In this document: positions 1-8,625 of the stretch, piece by piece
Numbering within the stretch: position 1 is the stretch's first letter
Layout of the letters: each line of letters opens with the position of its first letter
NCBI GenBank assembly: GCA_965661575.1
Contig: CBFIEJ010000007.1
Location: 1 to 59,727 of the forward strand
DNA length: 59,727 bases
Direction: 5' to 3'
Origin: UA16 sp965661575
GTDB lineage: Bacteria > Bacteroidota > Bacteroidia > Flavobacteriales_D > Sanyastnellaceae
The notes under the pieces: generated by a model
What the model saw: the letters and a program-made list of their open reading frames with translations, nothing else
Told to the model about the DNA's origin: nothing
The model's database searches: none
Translations under genes and position numbers: made by a program

Positions 1-1568
1 GAACTTTCGCCGATGACTTGCCCTGCGTAGATGTCCTGACCTGAATCGATGAAGAAGGTTCCGCGGTCTTGTAAACGATCAATTTCGAAGGCCCGCGATT
101 GGCCCGCTTCTTTGCTGACCAGGGAGCCGAGGGAGCGCGAAGTGAGTTCGCCAGCAAAGGGCTCATAGCCGTCAAACCGGTGGGTCATCACAGCTTCTCC
201 AGATGTCGCGGTCAAGACCTGGTTTCGCAACCCGATGAGCCCACGAGATGGAATCCGGAATTCCATGTGCTGCAGATCACCCTTGGCCTCCATAACCTGA
301 AGCATTCCTTTGCGCTTCATCACCAGCTCCGTAGCCTTGCTTGCGACTTCGCTGGGCACATCGATGACGAGGTGCTCAAACGGCTCGTGCTTGACGCCAT
401 CAATCTCCTTGAAGAGAACTTGCGGCTTTCCAATTTGCATTTCGTAGCCCTCACGTCGCATGGTCTCGATCAGTACGGACAAGTGCAGAATACCACGTCC
501 GAAAACGTTCCACTTGTCTTCACTGTCTGTTGGCTCGACGCGAAGCGCCAGGTTCTTCTGCAATTCTGCGTCCAGGCGCTCGCGGATGTGCCGGCTGGTC
601 AATAGATCGCCGTCACGCCCGAGGAAAGGCGAGGTGTTGATGGTGAAGAGCAACGACATCGTAGGTTCGTCTACAGCGATTCGCTCCATGACCTCGGGGT
701 TCTCGAGGTCACTGATGGTGTCGCCGATTTCAAAGCCATCCATTCCTGTGATTGCACAGAGGTCTCCGCTGCGCACGTGCTCTACCTTTTCTTTGCCCAA
801 GCCTTCAAAGACAAACAATTCTTTGGCCCGCGCCTTGCGATTTCCATTTGCGGTGCACAGGGCATAGTCTTGGTTGGCGTGGAGATCGCCTCGAAACAAA
901 CGTCCGATGGCAATACGACCGGTGTACTTCGAGTAATCAAGGGAAGTGATCTGAAGCAATGGAGTTCCTTCGCGGTAAGGCGCCTCTGGCACATGCTCGA
1001 GGATTACGTCCAGCAAATGCGTGATGTCTGTGGTGGGGTTTTCCCAATCGGGACCCATCCAACCCATCTTAGCTGATCCGTAAACGGTTGGAAAATCCAA
1101 CTGTTCTTCCGTCGCGTCCAAGGTGAACATCAAATCAAACACCTGTTCTTGAGCGATGTCTGGGGTGCAATTCTCTTTATCGACTTTATTGACGACCAGG
1201 ATGGGCTTCAAGCCGAGCTCAATGGCCTTTCCAAGTACAAAACGTGTTTGCGGCATTGGACCTTCAAAAGCATCTACCACCAACAAAACAGCGTCGGCCA
1301 TCTTCAAAACACGCTCCACCTCGCCCCCAAAATCGGCGTGACCGGGAGTGTCGAGGATGTTTATTTTGACACCTTTCCACGTTGCAGAAACATTTTTCGA
1401 TAAAATCGTGATGCCGCGTTCTCGTTCGAGATCGTTGTTGTCCAGGATGAGTTGGCCGGTATCTTTCCGCGTGTCAACTGCCTGACACTGATGGATGATG
1501 TTGTCTACCAGGGTGGTTTTTCCGTGGTCAACGTGCGCGATAATCGCAATGTTTCTGATGCCGTTCAT
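1..1568 (-). CDS. typA: Translational GTPase TypA/BipA, C-terminus cut by window edge
   Basis: A ribosome-binding translational GTPase that acts on 50S assembly and stress adaptation. The minus-strand frame is open from an ATG at 1568 to the window edge, giving about 522 residues; family members are near 600, so the C-terminal end is missing. The G1 motif AHVDHGKT lies near residue 11. Switch I (ERERGIT), the G3 motif DTPGH and the G4 motif NKVD follow in the expected order. The later part carries the EF-G-like domains seen in BipA, with the family phrase RGLIGLRN. The gene is divergent from the tRNA-Leu gene. LepA, the related GTPase, is encoded separately at 34566-36356, so this is not LepA. 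Confidence 0.96.
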   Translation of the reverse strand, partial: MNGIRNIAIIAHVDHGKTTLVDNIIHQCQAVDTRKDTGQLILDNNDLERERGITILSKNVSATWKGVKINILDTPGHADFGGEVERVLKMADAVLLVVDAFEGPMPQTRFVLGKAIELGLKPILVVNKVDKENCTPDIAQEQVFDLMFTLDATEEQLDFPTVYGSAKMGWMGPDWENPTTDITHLLDVILEHVPEAPYREGTPLLQITSLDYSKYTGRIAIGRLFRGDLHANQDYALCTANGNRKARAKELFVFEGLGKEKVEHVRSGDLCAITGMDGFEIGDTISDLENPEVMERIAVDEPTMSLLFTINTSPFLGRDGDLLTSRHIRERLDAELQKNLALRVEPTDSEDKWNVFGRGILHLSVLIETMRREGYEMQIGKPQVLFKEIDGVKHEPFEHLVIDVPSEVASKATELVMKRKGMLQVMEAKGDLQHMEFRIPSRGLIGLRNQVLTATSGEAVMTHRFDGYEPFAGELTSRSLGSLVSKEAGQSRAFEIDRLQDRGTFFIDSGQDIYAGQVIGES

Positions 1569-1645
1569 GAGGGTCGTGCGAAGGGATAAACGTTTCGCCG
1601 CGCGAAGAACGTGCAGATAATTGCAGATTACTACAAATCCTTTGC

Positions 1646-1653
1646 TATTTTTG
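1646..1653 (+). promoter_or_regulatory. Predicted -7 box of the tRNA-Leu promoter
   Basis: TATTTTTG matches the Bacteroidota sigma -7 consensus TAnnTTTG and ends 10 bases before the tRNA 5' end. A TTG at 1621-1623, 22 bases upstream, can serve as the -33 element. Confidence 0.6.
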
Positions 1654-1663
1654 TCCTCCGCTT

Positions 1664-1745
1664 GCCCGGATGGCGGAACTGGTAGACGCGCACGACTCAA
1701 ACTCGTGTTCCGCAAGGAGTGTGGGTTCGATTCCCACTCCGGGTA
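1664..1745 (+). tRNA. tRNA-Leu (anticodon CAA)
   Basis: An 82-nt class II tRNA. The 7-bp acceptor arm GCCCGGA pairs with TCCGGGT (the last pair is G-U), with A1745 as discriminator. The anticodon stem CACGA/TCGTG encloses the loop CTCAAAC, placing CAA at 1698-1700, which reads the leucine codon UUG. A long variable arm (TCC/GGA stem) and a T arm with GGTTCGATTCC are present, as expected for tRNA-Leu. CCA is not fully encoded (the following bases are CAA). The gene is flanked by its own promoter box and a terminator. Confidence 0.97.
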
Positions 1746-1770
1746 CAAAGGCTGCAAAGCGGCAGCAATT

Positions 1771-1803
1771 AAAGCACTTCCTTCGGGAGGTGCTTTTTTC
1801 TTT
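1771..1803 (+). terminator. Rho-independent terminator after tRNA-Leu
   Basis: The stem AAGCACTTCC / GGAGGTGCTT is closed by a TTCG tetraloop with one T-G wobble pair. It is followed by a T-rich run. It ends the tRNA transcript about 25 bases after the mature 3' end. Confidence 0.9.
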
Positions 1804-1853
1804 TAACCAGTTGGGATGAGCATCTGGGAATGGCCCTGAAGCGTTGTTTAACG

Positions 1854-1861
1854 TAGCTTTG
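1854..1861 (+). promoter_or_regulatory. Predicted -7 box for the T9SS secreted protein gene
   Basis: TAGCTTTG is an exact TAnnTTTG match 16 bases before the ATG at 1878. No clear -33 TTG was found at the usual distance. Confidence 0.5.
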
Positions 1862-1877
1862 TCGGAAATTAACCCGA

Positions 1878-2870
1878 ATGAAAAACGTTACTTTCCTTTG
1901 CGCAGCGGTGGTTTTGTCTTCCGCTCTTTCCGCTCAGTTGTTTCTACCCAGCCCCGAGCCAGGAGAATTCTTCACTCAAGGTGTTGGAGAATATTTAACG
2001 ATACCAGAAGATGTAGGAACCACAGGTCAGGTCTGGGACTTTTCGGGCACGACGACTTTGCAGTCATCGTCTGCGAACTTTGTGAGCATAGATAGCACCA
2101 GCTATGGCAAGTCATTTGCGAATGCGGAGATTGCCCTTGAATCGGGAAACACGAACACTTATTATGCCTACAGTGATGCATATCAATTCTTTGGAGGGAC
2201 TGAGAATCAGTTGATTGTTGCGTACACGGATTCAGAGGAGTATTTCCCATTGCCATACAATGTGGACGACAGTTGGGAGGATACTTTTGCGGCGACATTT
2301 GGAGCGGCGGGCATCACATTTGAACGCTCAGGTACGATTTCTACCAACTGTGTAGCTCAAGGTTCGTTGACACTTCCGGGGGGACAGGTTTTGGAAGATG
2401 CTTATCGCATCTCTGTGAGTGAATACTTGATGGACTCCACATTCCTCGGGACCTACGAGATTATTTCGGAAGGCGATTACTGGTTTGCGGAGGACTATCC
2501 ACTTGTCGCTTTTGCGAATTTGACCCAAACCACATTTGATACAACCACGGGTGGCGAGCCCATCACGCAGGAGAGTTCATTTTCCGTTTGGATGGAATCG
2601 TATACCGTTGGACTTGAAACGGTGGTTCATGCTCCAAGTTGGTCGATGATGCCCAATCCGGCAGCTGCTCAGGTTACCATAGCGCGCGGCAATTTTCAAA
2701 TGCCTGTTGAATGTGTTGTCTACGGATTGGATGGTCGTGAGATGTTACGAGAGTTGATACATCCAGGCATCCAAGTGGCTCGACTTGACGTGAGTCATTT
2801 GACCGAAGGCGTTTACATGGTGCACTTGGGAGAAAGTCAGCAAGCACAGCGTTTGGTGATCCAGCGCTGA
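1878..2870 (+). CDS. Secreted protein with type IX secretion (type A) sorting domain
   Basis: A 330-residue exported protein of unknown function. Residues 1-19 form a signal peptide (lysine, hydrophobic core, LSAQ cleavage region). The middle, about residues 20-245, is Ser/Thr/Tyr/Glu-rich and probably beta-structured; I recognise no catalytic motif. The last 75 or so residues form a type A T9SS sorting domain: the MPNPAAAQVTI motif starts it, a VYGLDGRE segment is in the middle, and LTEGVYMVHL followed by QRLVIQR ends it. In this family the domain directs outer-membrane translocation and surface attachment or release. The gene stands alone, convergent with the purF-like gene 10 bases downstream. 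Confidence 0.85.
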   Translation: MKNVTFLCAAVVLSSALSAQLFLPSPEPGEFFTQGVGEYLTIPEDVGTTGQVWDFSGTTTLQSSSANFVSIDSTSYGKSFANAEIALESGNTNTYYAYSDAYQFFGGTENQLIVAYTDSEEYFPLPYNVDDSWEDTFAATFGAAGITFERSGTISTNCVAQGSLTLPGGQVLEDAYRISVSEYLMDSTFLGTYEIISEGDYWFAEDYPLVAFANLTQTTFDTTTGGEPITQESSFSVWMESYTVGLETVVHAPSWSMMPNPAAAQVTIARGNFQMPVECVVYGLDGREMLRELIHPGIQVARLDVSHLTEGVYMVHLGESQQAQRLVIQR

Positions 2871-2880
2871 TCGCCGTTCT

Positions 2881-4773
2881 TCAGTACGCGCGTTCTTTGC
2901 GGCCTTCCACGTAGTAGACAAATGCTCGGTTGACCACCTTGTTGCCTCCAGGTGTCGGGAAGTTTCCAGTGAAGTACCAATCTCCGGTATGGTTCGGGCA
3001 GGAGGCGTGCAGTCCTTCGATGGTTTGGAAAACGATTTTCACCTCGGCCTTCATGCCTTTGGGGGTCAAGAGCAATGAAATTTCTTCGCTCAATTCATCG
3101 GCGTTGAATGGCTCATAGATGGCTTTGACGCGGTTAATGTTTTGTTCCTTCGGCAGCTCGAGTTCTTTTTTACAAGCAGCATAGGTTTCATCGATGACGT
3201 TTTCCATTCCGCGTTTCTTGAGCAGGCTGATGGCGGCTTGAAAGGCGATAAAGTCGCCCATTTTAGCCATGTCGATGCCATAACAATCGGGATAGCGAAT
3301 CTGTGGGGCGCTCGAAGCGACCACAATGCGCTTAGGCTCGAGTCGATCGAGGATGCGCAAGATGGATTTCTTCAGGGTCGTGCCGCGTACGATGCTGTCG
3401 TCAATCACGACGAGGTTGTCCTCGCCTTTGCGCACCGTGCCGTAGGCAATGTCATAGACGTGTGCGACCAAGTCATCACGTCCGGCGTCTTCAGTAATGA
3501 AGGTTCGAAGCTTGGCGTCTTTGATGGCTATTTTTTCAATCCGCGCTCGCTCGTCCAAGATGGCACGGACCTCATCGGGATGGGCATTTTCTCCGAGGCC
3601 CAAAATCCGAGAAATCTTGGCTTGGTTGAGGTAATCTTCCAAGCCCTTGATCAAACCATAAAAACAGACTTCGGCTGTATTGGGAATGAAGCTGGTAACA
3701 GTGTTGTCCAGATCATGCTCGACGGCTTCGAGGATTTGCGGAACCATGTTTCGCCCGAGCTCTTTCCGTTCGGTATAAATGTCCTTGTCGTTGCCTCGGC
3801 TGAAGTAGATGCGCTCAAAACTGCATGCCGCTCGTTCACCTGGGGTTTTCACTTCGGGCATGCTCACCTCGCCATTTCGCTTGATGACCAATGCGTGTCC
3901 AGGCTTCACCTCTTGCACCCGATCGGCAGCAATATTGAAGGCGGTTTGGATGACTGGCCGTTCGCTTGCTACGACCACGACTTCGTCGTCTTCGAACCAG
4001 AAAGCAGGGCGAATTCCGTTGGGGTCGCGCATCACGAAGGCATCGCCATGTCCAACCAATCCGCACATTACGTAACCACCGTCCAGTGAGTTTGCAGCAT
4101 GCTTGAGAATGGTAGGAATCTCCAATTGTTCGGCGATGAGTTTCGAGATTTCGGTATGCTCCAGCCCCTCATCTTTTAGAGAATCAAAGATTCGTTGGTT
4201 TTCTACATCTAGAAAATGGCCGATGCGCTCGAGGATTGTGACTGTATCAGCTTTTTCCTTCGGGTGCTGGCCAAGCCTTACGAGCTTATCGAAGAGCTCG
4301 TCCGTATTGGTCATGTTGAAATTTCCAGCCACAACAAGGTTTCGGGTGCGCCAGTTGTTTTGACGTAAGAATGGATGGCAATTCTCGACCTCGTTTTTGC
4401 CATAAGTGCCGTAGCGAAGATGGGCAAGGAACAACTCTCCTGTGAACGCTTTTTCGCGTTGTAGAAATGCCGCATCCTCCAGTTGGTCTTTTTCAAGACC
4501 CTCGAAGCGGGGCATGATCCTGCTGAATACATCTTGAATGGGCCGTGAATCCACCGATCGAATCCTTGAGATGTAACGTTTTCCTGGAGGAACATCCATT
4601 TTGATGTTGGCCAACCCTGCACCGTCTTGCCCGCGATTGTGCTGCTTCTCCATGAGCAAGTACATCTTATTGAGACCATAAAAGGCCGTTCCATACTTGT
4701 CGATGTAATGCTGCAAAGGCTTCTTGAGCCGAAGCATTGCAATGCCGCATTCATGTTGGAGAAAATCGCTCAT
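2881..4773 (-). CDS. purF: Amidophosphoribosyltransferase (PurF family, long form)
   Basis: Predicted to transfer glutamine amide nitrogen to PRPP, the first step of purine synthesis. Residues 9 to about 290 are a class II glutamine amidotransferase domain. Cys9 follows an 8-residue propeptide that would be cleaved to expose the nucleophile. HNRGQDGAG (45-53), HLRYGTYG (118-125) and the NFNMTN segment (151-156) fit the glutamine site. The phosphoribosyltransferase domain carries the PRPP loop VVIDDSIVRGTT at 455-466. At 630 residues it is well above the roughly 470-510 of canonical PurF; this long form occurs in Bacteroidota, sometimes beside a standard PurF. Whether it is the housekeeping enzyme cannot be told from this window. 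Confidence 0.85.
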   Translation of the reverse strand: MSDFLQHECGIAMLRLKKPLQHYIDKYGTAFYGLNKMYLLMEKQHNRGQDGAGLANIKMDVPPGKRYISRIRSVDSRPIQDVFSRIMPRFEGLEKDQLEDAAFLQREKAFTGELFLAHLRYGTYGKNEVENCHPFLRQNNWRTRNLVVAGNFNMTNTDELFDKLVRLGQHPKEKADTVTILERIGHFLDVENQRIFDSLKDEGLEHTEISKLIAEQLEIPTILKHAANSLDGGYVMCGLVGHGDAFVMRDPNGIRPAFWFEDDEVVVVASERPVIQTAFNIAADRVQEVKPGHALVIKRNGEVSMPEVKTPGERAACSFERIYFSRGNDKDIYTERKELGRNMVPQILEAVEHDLDNTVTSFIPNTAEVCFYGLIKGLEDYLNQAKISRILGLGENAHPDEVRAILDERARIEKIAIKDAKLRTFITEDAGRDDLVAHVYDIAYGTVRKGEDNLVVIDDSIVRGTTLKKSILRILDRLEPKRIVVASSAPQIRYPDCYGIDMAKMGDFIAFQAAISLLKKRGMENVIDETYAACKKELELPKEQNINRVKAIYEPFNADELSEEISLLLTPKGMKAEVKIVFQTIEGLHASCPNHTGDWYFTGNFPTPGGNKVVNRAFVYYVEGRKERAY

Positions 4774-4805
4774 GCAAGGTGCAGGTTTGGCGCGTTGGTG
4801 CTATG

Positions 4806-4813
4806 CAAATGTA
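4806..4813 (-). promoter_or_regulatory. Predicted -7 box of the purF-like gene
   Basis: On the minus strand the sequence reads TACATTTG, an exact TAnnTTTG match. It leaves a leader of about 30 bases before the ATG at 4773. Confidence 0.5.
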
Positions 4814-4825
4814 GTGCCCGCTGCA

Positions 4826-5836
4826 TCATGAAGAGGGTTCATATCCTGCATTTTTATCCGGTGCAAATGCCTTTGATCGGTTTCCTTGTATCCCGCCGGT
4901 GTGGAAGAATAAAATGCGCGATCCGGCCTGAAGTGATGAGGGACGTTGCGCGGAAGGGAGCGATAGAACAGATTGAAGTTTCATCAAGCTTTTTGAGGTG
5001 TACACGCTGTCAAGTTCAATGCCAGTTTCAGACTGAAATTGCTGCATAAAACCCATCAATTCGGCATTGACCTTTCCAAATCCGCCTTGATGCGCATCGT
5101 TCCAAGCCGTCACATTTTCCATGATTTCACTCGCCCATTGCCCATCGACCAAGGCGTTTTCCAAACAATCTCGAACCAAACAACTCATATCGACACCTTT
5201 AAGGGCATTGCCTACAAACAGATGGGATTGCCCACGCAGAGCGATGGCCAAACCTGCAGCGGTCGCGCCGGTGCCGGCGCTAACAATGAGAGCTTCCCAA
5301 GGCTGTTGCAAATCATCCGCTGAAACCAAACCTTGGCAACCCATCGTTCCGAGGGCATCGCCGGCTCCTTCTGGCACGATCCAAGGGTTATCGAATTGAT
5401 CCCGCAACCACGCCTTAAAAAACGGAAGATGCTTTTCGCGGTATTCTGCCCGTGAAACCGGCACCAATTTCATCCCCCAATTCACGCAATCCTGAAGGGT
5501 TGGTGTTAGATTTTTCAATTCATGTGCTTCGGCTCGCACCACACCAATTGTCCGGATTCCAAGAGCATGTCCCGTGGCTGCTGTGGCGTGCAAGTGATTG
5601 GACCAAGCCCCGCCAAAGGTGAGCATCGCTGGGTGGCGCATGCGCTGCGCTCGTTCCACATGAAATTGCAGTTTCCATGCTTTGTTTCCCGGGGCTGGAC
5701 CTGGAACGGCATCGAGGCGACGCACGTGAAATTCAACTCCGGCGTCAACGGCTGGCGTCCAATTGACCCGATCCGTGCTTGGATGAGGGGGCAAAAATGC
5801 GGAAGAATGGGGTGACGTATGGGACGACGGATTCAT
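4826..5836 (-). CDS. PLP-dependent enzyme, ACC deaminase/D-cysteine desulfhydrase family
   Basis: A 336-residue fold-type II PLP enzyme related to 1-aminocyclopropane-1-carboxylate deaminase and D-cysteine desulfhydrase. PGNKAWKLQF carries the expected Schiff-base lysine region. FGGAWSNHLHATA is the substrate/phosphate-side motif after it. SAGTGATAAGL matches the PLP phosphate-binding loop. Near the C-terminus FFHTGGIQG is typical of this family. The open frame extends upstream to 6343, but that part is antisense to hutU and lacks family similarity, so the ATG at 5836 is chosen. The first 20 residues are Ser/His/Pro-rich. It is divergent from the DUF5522 gene with only 18 bases between. The exact substrate cannot be assigned. 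Confidence 0.82.
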   Translation of the reverse strand: MNPSSHTSPHSSAFLPPHPSTDRVNWTPAVDAGVEFHVRRLDAVPGPAPGNKAWKLQFHVERAQRMRHPAMLTFGGAWSNHLHATAATGHALGIRTIGVVRAEAHELKNLTPTLQDCVNWGMKLVPVSRAEYREKHLPFFKAWLRDQFDNPWIVPEGAGDALGTMGCQGLVSADDLQQPWEALIVSAGTGATAAGLAIALRGQSHLFVGNALKGVDMSCLVRDCLENALVDGQWASEIMENVTAWNDAHQGGFGKVNAELMGFMQQFQSETGIELDSVYTSKSLMKLQSVLSLPSAQRPSSLQAGSRILFFHTGGIQGNRSKAFAPDKNAGYEPSS

Positions 5837-5842
5837 AGGTGG

Positions 5843-5850
5843 TAAATTTG
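5843..5850 (+). promoter_or_regulatory. Predicted -7 box four bases before the DUF5522 start
   Basis: TAAATTTG is an exact TAnnTTTG match ending 4 bases before the ATG at 5855. Transcription would begin at or next to the start codon, so the mRNA would be leaderless or nearly so. Confidence 0.5.
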
Positions 5851-5854
5851 CAAC

Positions 5855-6016
5855 ATGCGGAGCGATTTGGACCCCGAAGATTTTTATTACAGCCCTGAAG
5901 GCTTTATTGTCTTCACGGAACAATATCACCTCAAGCGTGGTCATTGTTGTCAGAGCGGCTGCAAACACTGTCCTTATGGGTACGATCGTCGCACTGGAAA
6001 AATTCGAAAACCATGA
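5855..6016 (+). CDS. Small Cys-rich DUF5522 family protein
   Basis: A 53-residue protein whose central motif GHCCQSGCKHCPYGY has four cysteines and a histidine arranged like a metal-binding or redox knuckle. The preceding PEGFIVFTEQYHLKRG is the conserved entry to this motif in the DUF5522 family, common in Bacteroidota and functionally unknown. There is no signal peptide, so a cytoplasmic location is likely. Its stop codon overlaps the hutU start (ATGA at 6013-6016), implying translational coupling with urocanate hydratase. The gene is shorter than usual gene-finding cut-offs but the motif makes it convincing. Confidence 0.85.
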   Translation: MRSDLDPEDFYYSPEGFIVFTEQYHLKRGHCCQSGCKHCPYGYDRRTGKIRKP

Positions 6017-8046
6017 CAACTGCAATGAACCCCAATGAGCTGAGAGCGTTTCAATTGGAAATTTCAGAGGGCATTCCTGCCCTATTGCCTGCTGCGTTGC
6101 CACGTTCCAAGGATGTGAGCCATGCGCCCGTGAGGAAAGACATTTTGACACCAGCAGAAAAGGAATTGGCGCTGCGCAATGCGTTGCGTTATTTTCCTGC
6201 TGAAATGCACAATGAATTGGCCCCTGAATTCGCTCAGGAATTGAAGGATTACGGTCGAATTTACATGTATCGCTTGCGACCGAAACATCCAGTACTTGCT
6301 CGTCCCATTGGGGCTTATCCTGCTCAATGTCAGCAGGCGGCATCCATCATGCTCATGATTCAGAACAATTTGGATCCCGCCGTGGCTCAACACCCAGAAG
6401 AGTTGATCACATATGGCGGAAATGGCGGTGTTTTTCAAAACTGGGCGCAGTATCGATTGACGATGCAGTACCTCAGTCAAATGACAGAGGACCAGACATT
6501 GGCGATGTACAGCGGGCATCCGATGGGATTGTTCCCATCGCACAAAGACGCGCCTCGGGTGGTGGTGACCAACGGCATGGTGATTCCAAATTATTCCAAG
6601 CCCGACGACTGGGAGCGAATGAACGCAATGGGAGTGTCGCAATACGGACAGATGACGGCCGGTTCGTACATGTACATCGGTCCGCAAGGCATCGTGCATG
6701 GAACCACCATCACGGTTTTGAACGCTGTGCGCATGAACGATAAAACGGGCAGCGGTCCTGCTGGAAAATTATTCGTAACCGCCGGATTGGGCGGAATGAG
6801 CGGCGCGCAACCCAAGGCTGGAAACATCGCTGGCGTGGTGAGTGTCACGGCAGAAGTGAATCCAGATGCGGCGTACAAACGTCACGAGCAAGGCTGGGTG
6901 GATCATGTCGTCACAGACGTGGAAGAGTTGTCGCGACGCGTCAAGGCTTCAGTGGAGGCCAAGGAGGCTGTTTCGTATGCTTATTTGGGCAATGTGGTGG
7001 ATGTTTGGGAAGAATTTGACCGAGCGAATCTGTTTGTTGACTTAGGGTCTGACCAAACGTCGTTGCACAATCCTTGGGCAGGGGGGTATTATCCTGCTGG
7101 ACTTTCGTTTGAAGCGTCCAATAGCATGATGGCGAGTGATCCGGATGCTTTTGCAGAGCACGTGAAAGAATCGTTGCGACGGCATGCTGACGCGGTCAAT
7201 CAACACACTGCGCGCGGCACGTATTTCTTCGATTACGGCAACGCCTTTTTGTTGGAAGCATCAAGGTCTGGAGCGGATATCATGAACGAAGAAGGCACGG
7301 CTTTTCGATATCCTAGCTATGTCCAAGACATCATGGGACCGATGTGCTTTGATTACGGTTTTGGACCGTTTCGTTGGGTGTGTGCTAGTGGTGAAGCATC
7401 AGATTTGGAATTGACGGATACCATTGCGTGTGAGGTTTTGGAGGCCTTGAAGAAAGAGGCGCCATCAGAAATCCAGCAGCAAATGGACGATAACATTCGT
7501 TGGATCAAGGGAGCGCAAGCCAACCGACTGGTGGTTGGTTCGCAGGCGCGAATCTTGTACGCAGATGCCTTGGGCCGAATGAAGATCGCCAAGGCCTTTA
7601 ACGATGCGATTGCTTCAGGCAGATTGGCGGGACCGGTTGTTTTGGGCCGCGATCACCACGATGTGTCAGGCACCGATTCCCCATTCCGAGAAACGTCTAA
7701 TATTTATGACGGCTCTGCTTTCACAGCGGACATGGCCGTTCAGAATTTCGCGGGGGACGCTTTCCGTGGAGCGACATGGATTTCGCTGCACAATGGTGGA
7801 GGCGTGGGCTGGGGTGAAGTCGTCAATGGTGGTTTCGGCATGCTGATCGACGGCAGTCCAGATGCAGAACGTCGTCTCACCTCTATGCTTCATTGGGATG
7901 TCAACAACGGGATTGCTCGCAGAAGTTGGGCTCGAAATGAAGGAGCGGAGTGGGCGATTCAACGCGCCATGGAACAAGAGCCTTTGCTTAAAGTCACCAT
8001 GCCGGCGCATGCCAGCGATGAGGTGGTGACTGAAGCGCTCAAATAA
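6013..8046 (+). CDS. hutU: Urocanate hydratase
   Basis: Converts urocanate to imidazolonepropionate in histidine degradation, using tightly bound NAD. The protein is 677 residues, the longer form found in Bacteroidota rather than the roughly 555-residue enterobacterial/pseudomonad form. Visible motifs are TYGGNGGVFQNWAQY, the urocanase YSGHPMGLFP block, and MGPMCFDYGFGPFRWVC, whose cysteines lie in the expected active-site region. GATWISLHNGGGVGWGEV follows near the C-terminus. The frame is open back to 5944, but the ATG at 6013 overlaps the DUF5522 stop and begins the recognisable protein. No hutH, hutI or hutG homolog is in this window. Confidence 0.95.
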   Translation: MTTAMNPNELRAFQLEISEGIPALLPAALPRSKDVSHAPVRKDILTPAEKELALRNALRYFPAEMHNELAPEFAQELKDYGRIYMYRLRPKHPVLARPIGAYPAQCQQAASIMLMIQNNLDPAVAQHPEELITYGGNGGVFQNWAQYRLTMQYLSQMTEDQTLAMYSGHPMGLFPSHKDAPRVVVTNGMVIPNYSKPDDWERMNAMGVSQYGQMTAGSYMYIGPQGIVHGTTITVLNAVRMNDKTGSGPAGKLFVTAGLGGMSGAQPKAGNIAGVVSVTAEVNPDAAYKRHEQGWVDHVVTDVEELSRRVKASVEAKEAVSYAYLGNVVDVWEEFDRANLFVDLGSDQTSLHNPWAGGYYPAGLSFEASNSMMASDPDAFAEHVKESLRRHADAVNQHTARGTYFFDYGNAFLLEASRSGADIMNEEGTAFRYPSYVQDIMGPMCFDYGFGPFRWVCASGEASDLELTDTIACEVLEALKKEAPSEIQQQMDDNIRWIKGAQANRLVVGSQARILYADALGRMKIAKAFNDAIASGRLAGPVVLGRDHHDVSGTDSPFRETSNIYDGSAFTADMAVQNFAGDAFRGATWISLHNGGGVGWGEVVNGGFGMLIDGSPDAERRLTSMLHWDVNNGIARRSWARNEGAEWAIQRAMEQEPLLKVTMPAHASDEVVTEALK

Positions 8047-8606
8047 TGGATGTCTACGCGCTTGAATTTGATGCAAAATCAGAATGGCTTGACCTCAAAG
8101 GCAGTCGTTTCGAGTCTTGCACATTTCGCAATGTGACTTGGACAGCACGTGATTTGCGAGGCGCTCGATTTGAGGATTGTGAGTTCCATGACTGCGACCT
8201 TTCCAATGTGAAAACCACGGGGCTGGGCTTTCAGGAAGTGAGGTTTGAGGGGTGCAAACTCTTGGGTGTCAAGTTTGAACTTTGCAATCCGCTGGGCCTA
8301 TCCTTTCAACTGAGTGGATGCAATCTCACAGCATCATCATTTCATGCGTTGGACCTGAGGCGTGTAAAGTTTGAAAAGTGCAATGCACAAGATGTAGATT
8401 TCACAAAAGCTCGAGTTGAGGGGGTCTGCTTCAACGAAGTGGATTTGAAAGGCGCACTGTTTGAGCAAACAAACCTGAAGGCCGCGGATTTTACATCGGC
8501 GGAGCATTGGCGCATCGACCCCAATGAGAACGCGCTGCAAAATGCGAAGTTTCGCAAAGAGGAATTGTCGGGATTGCTCGAATCTTGGCAGCTGGACATC
8601 AATTGA
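8046..8606 (+). CDS. Pentapeptide-repeat protein, Qnr-like in outline
   Basis: A 186-residue protein made of repeated five-residue units with Phe or Leu at the centre and Cys, Ala or Thr nearby, for example SRFES CTFRN and ARFED CEFHD. This pattern builds a right-handed quadrilateral beta-helix. A short break near residues 75-100 (FELCNPLGLSFQLSGCNL) may be a loop or domain junction. The tail, IDPNENALQNAKF followed by LSGLLESWQLDI, resembles the C-terminal segment of Qnr and related proteins. The gene shares one base with the hutU stop (TAATG), so it is probably co-transcribed. A DNA-mimic or topoisomerase role is known for some relatives but is only a possibility here. Confidence 0.85.
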   Translation: MDVYALEFDAKSEWLDLKGSRFESCTFRNVTWTARDLRGARFEDCEFHDCDLSNVKTTGLGFQEVRFEGCKLLGVKFELCNPLGLSFQLSGCNLTASSFHALDLRRVKFEKCNAQDVDFTKARVEGVCFNEVDLKGALFEQTNLKAADFTSAEHWRIDPNENALQNAKFRKEELSGLLESWQLDIN

Positions 8607-8625
8607 AGGGTTGCCAAAAAACCAA

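Noticed and set aside
3142..4089. 315-residue open frame on the plus strand
   Set aside because: It is antisense to the well-supported purF-like gene, lacks any recognisable motif, and arises from codon bias of the real gene.
5837..6343. N-terminal extension of the PLP-enzyme frame
   Set aside because: It is antisense to DUF5522 and hutU. The conserved enzyme sequence starts after the ATG at 5836.
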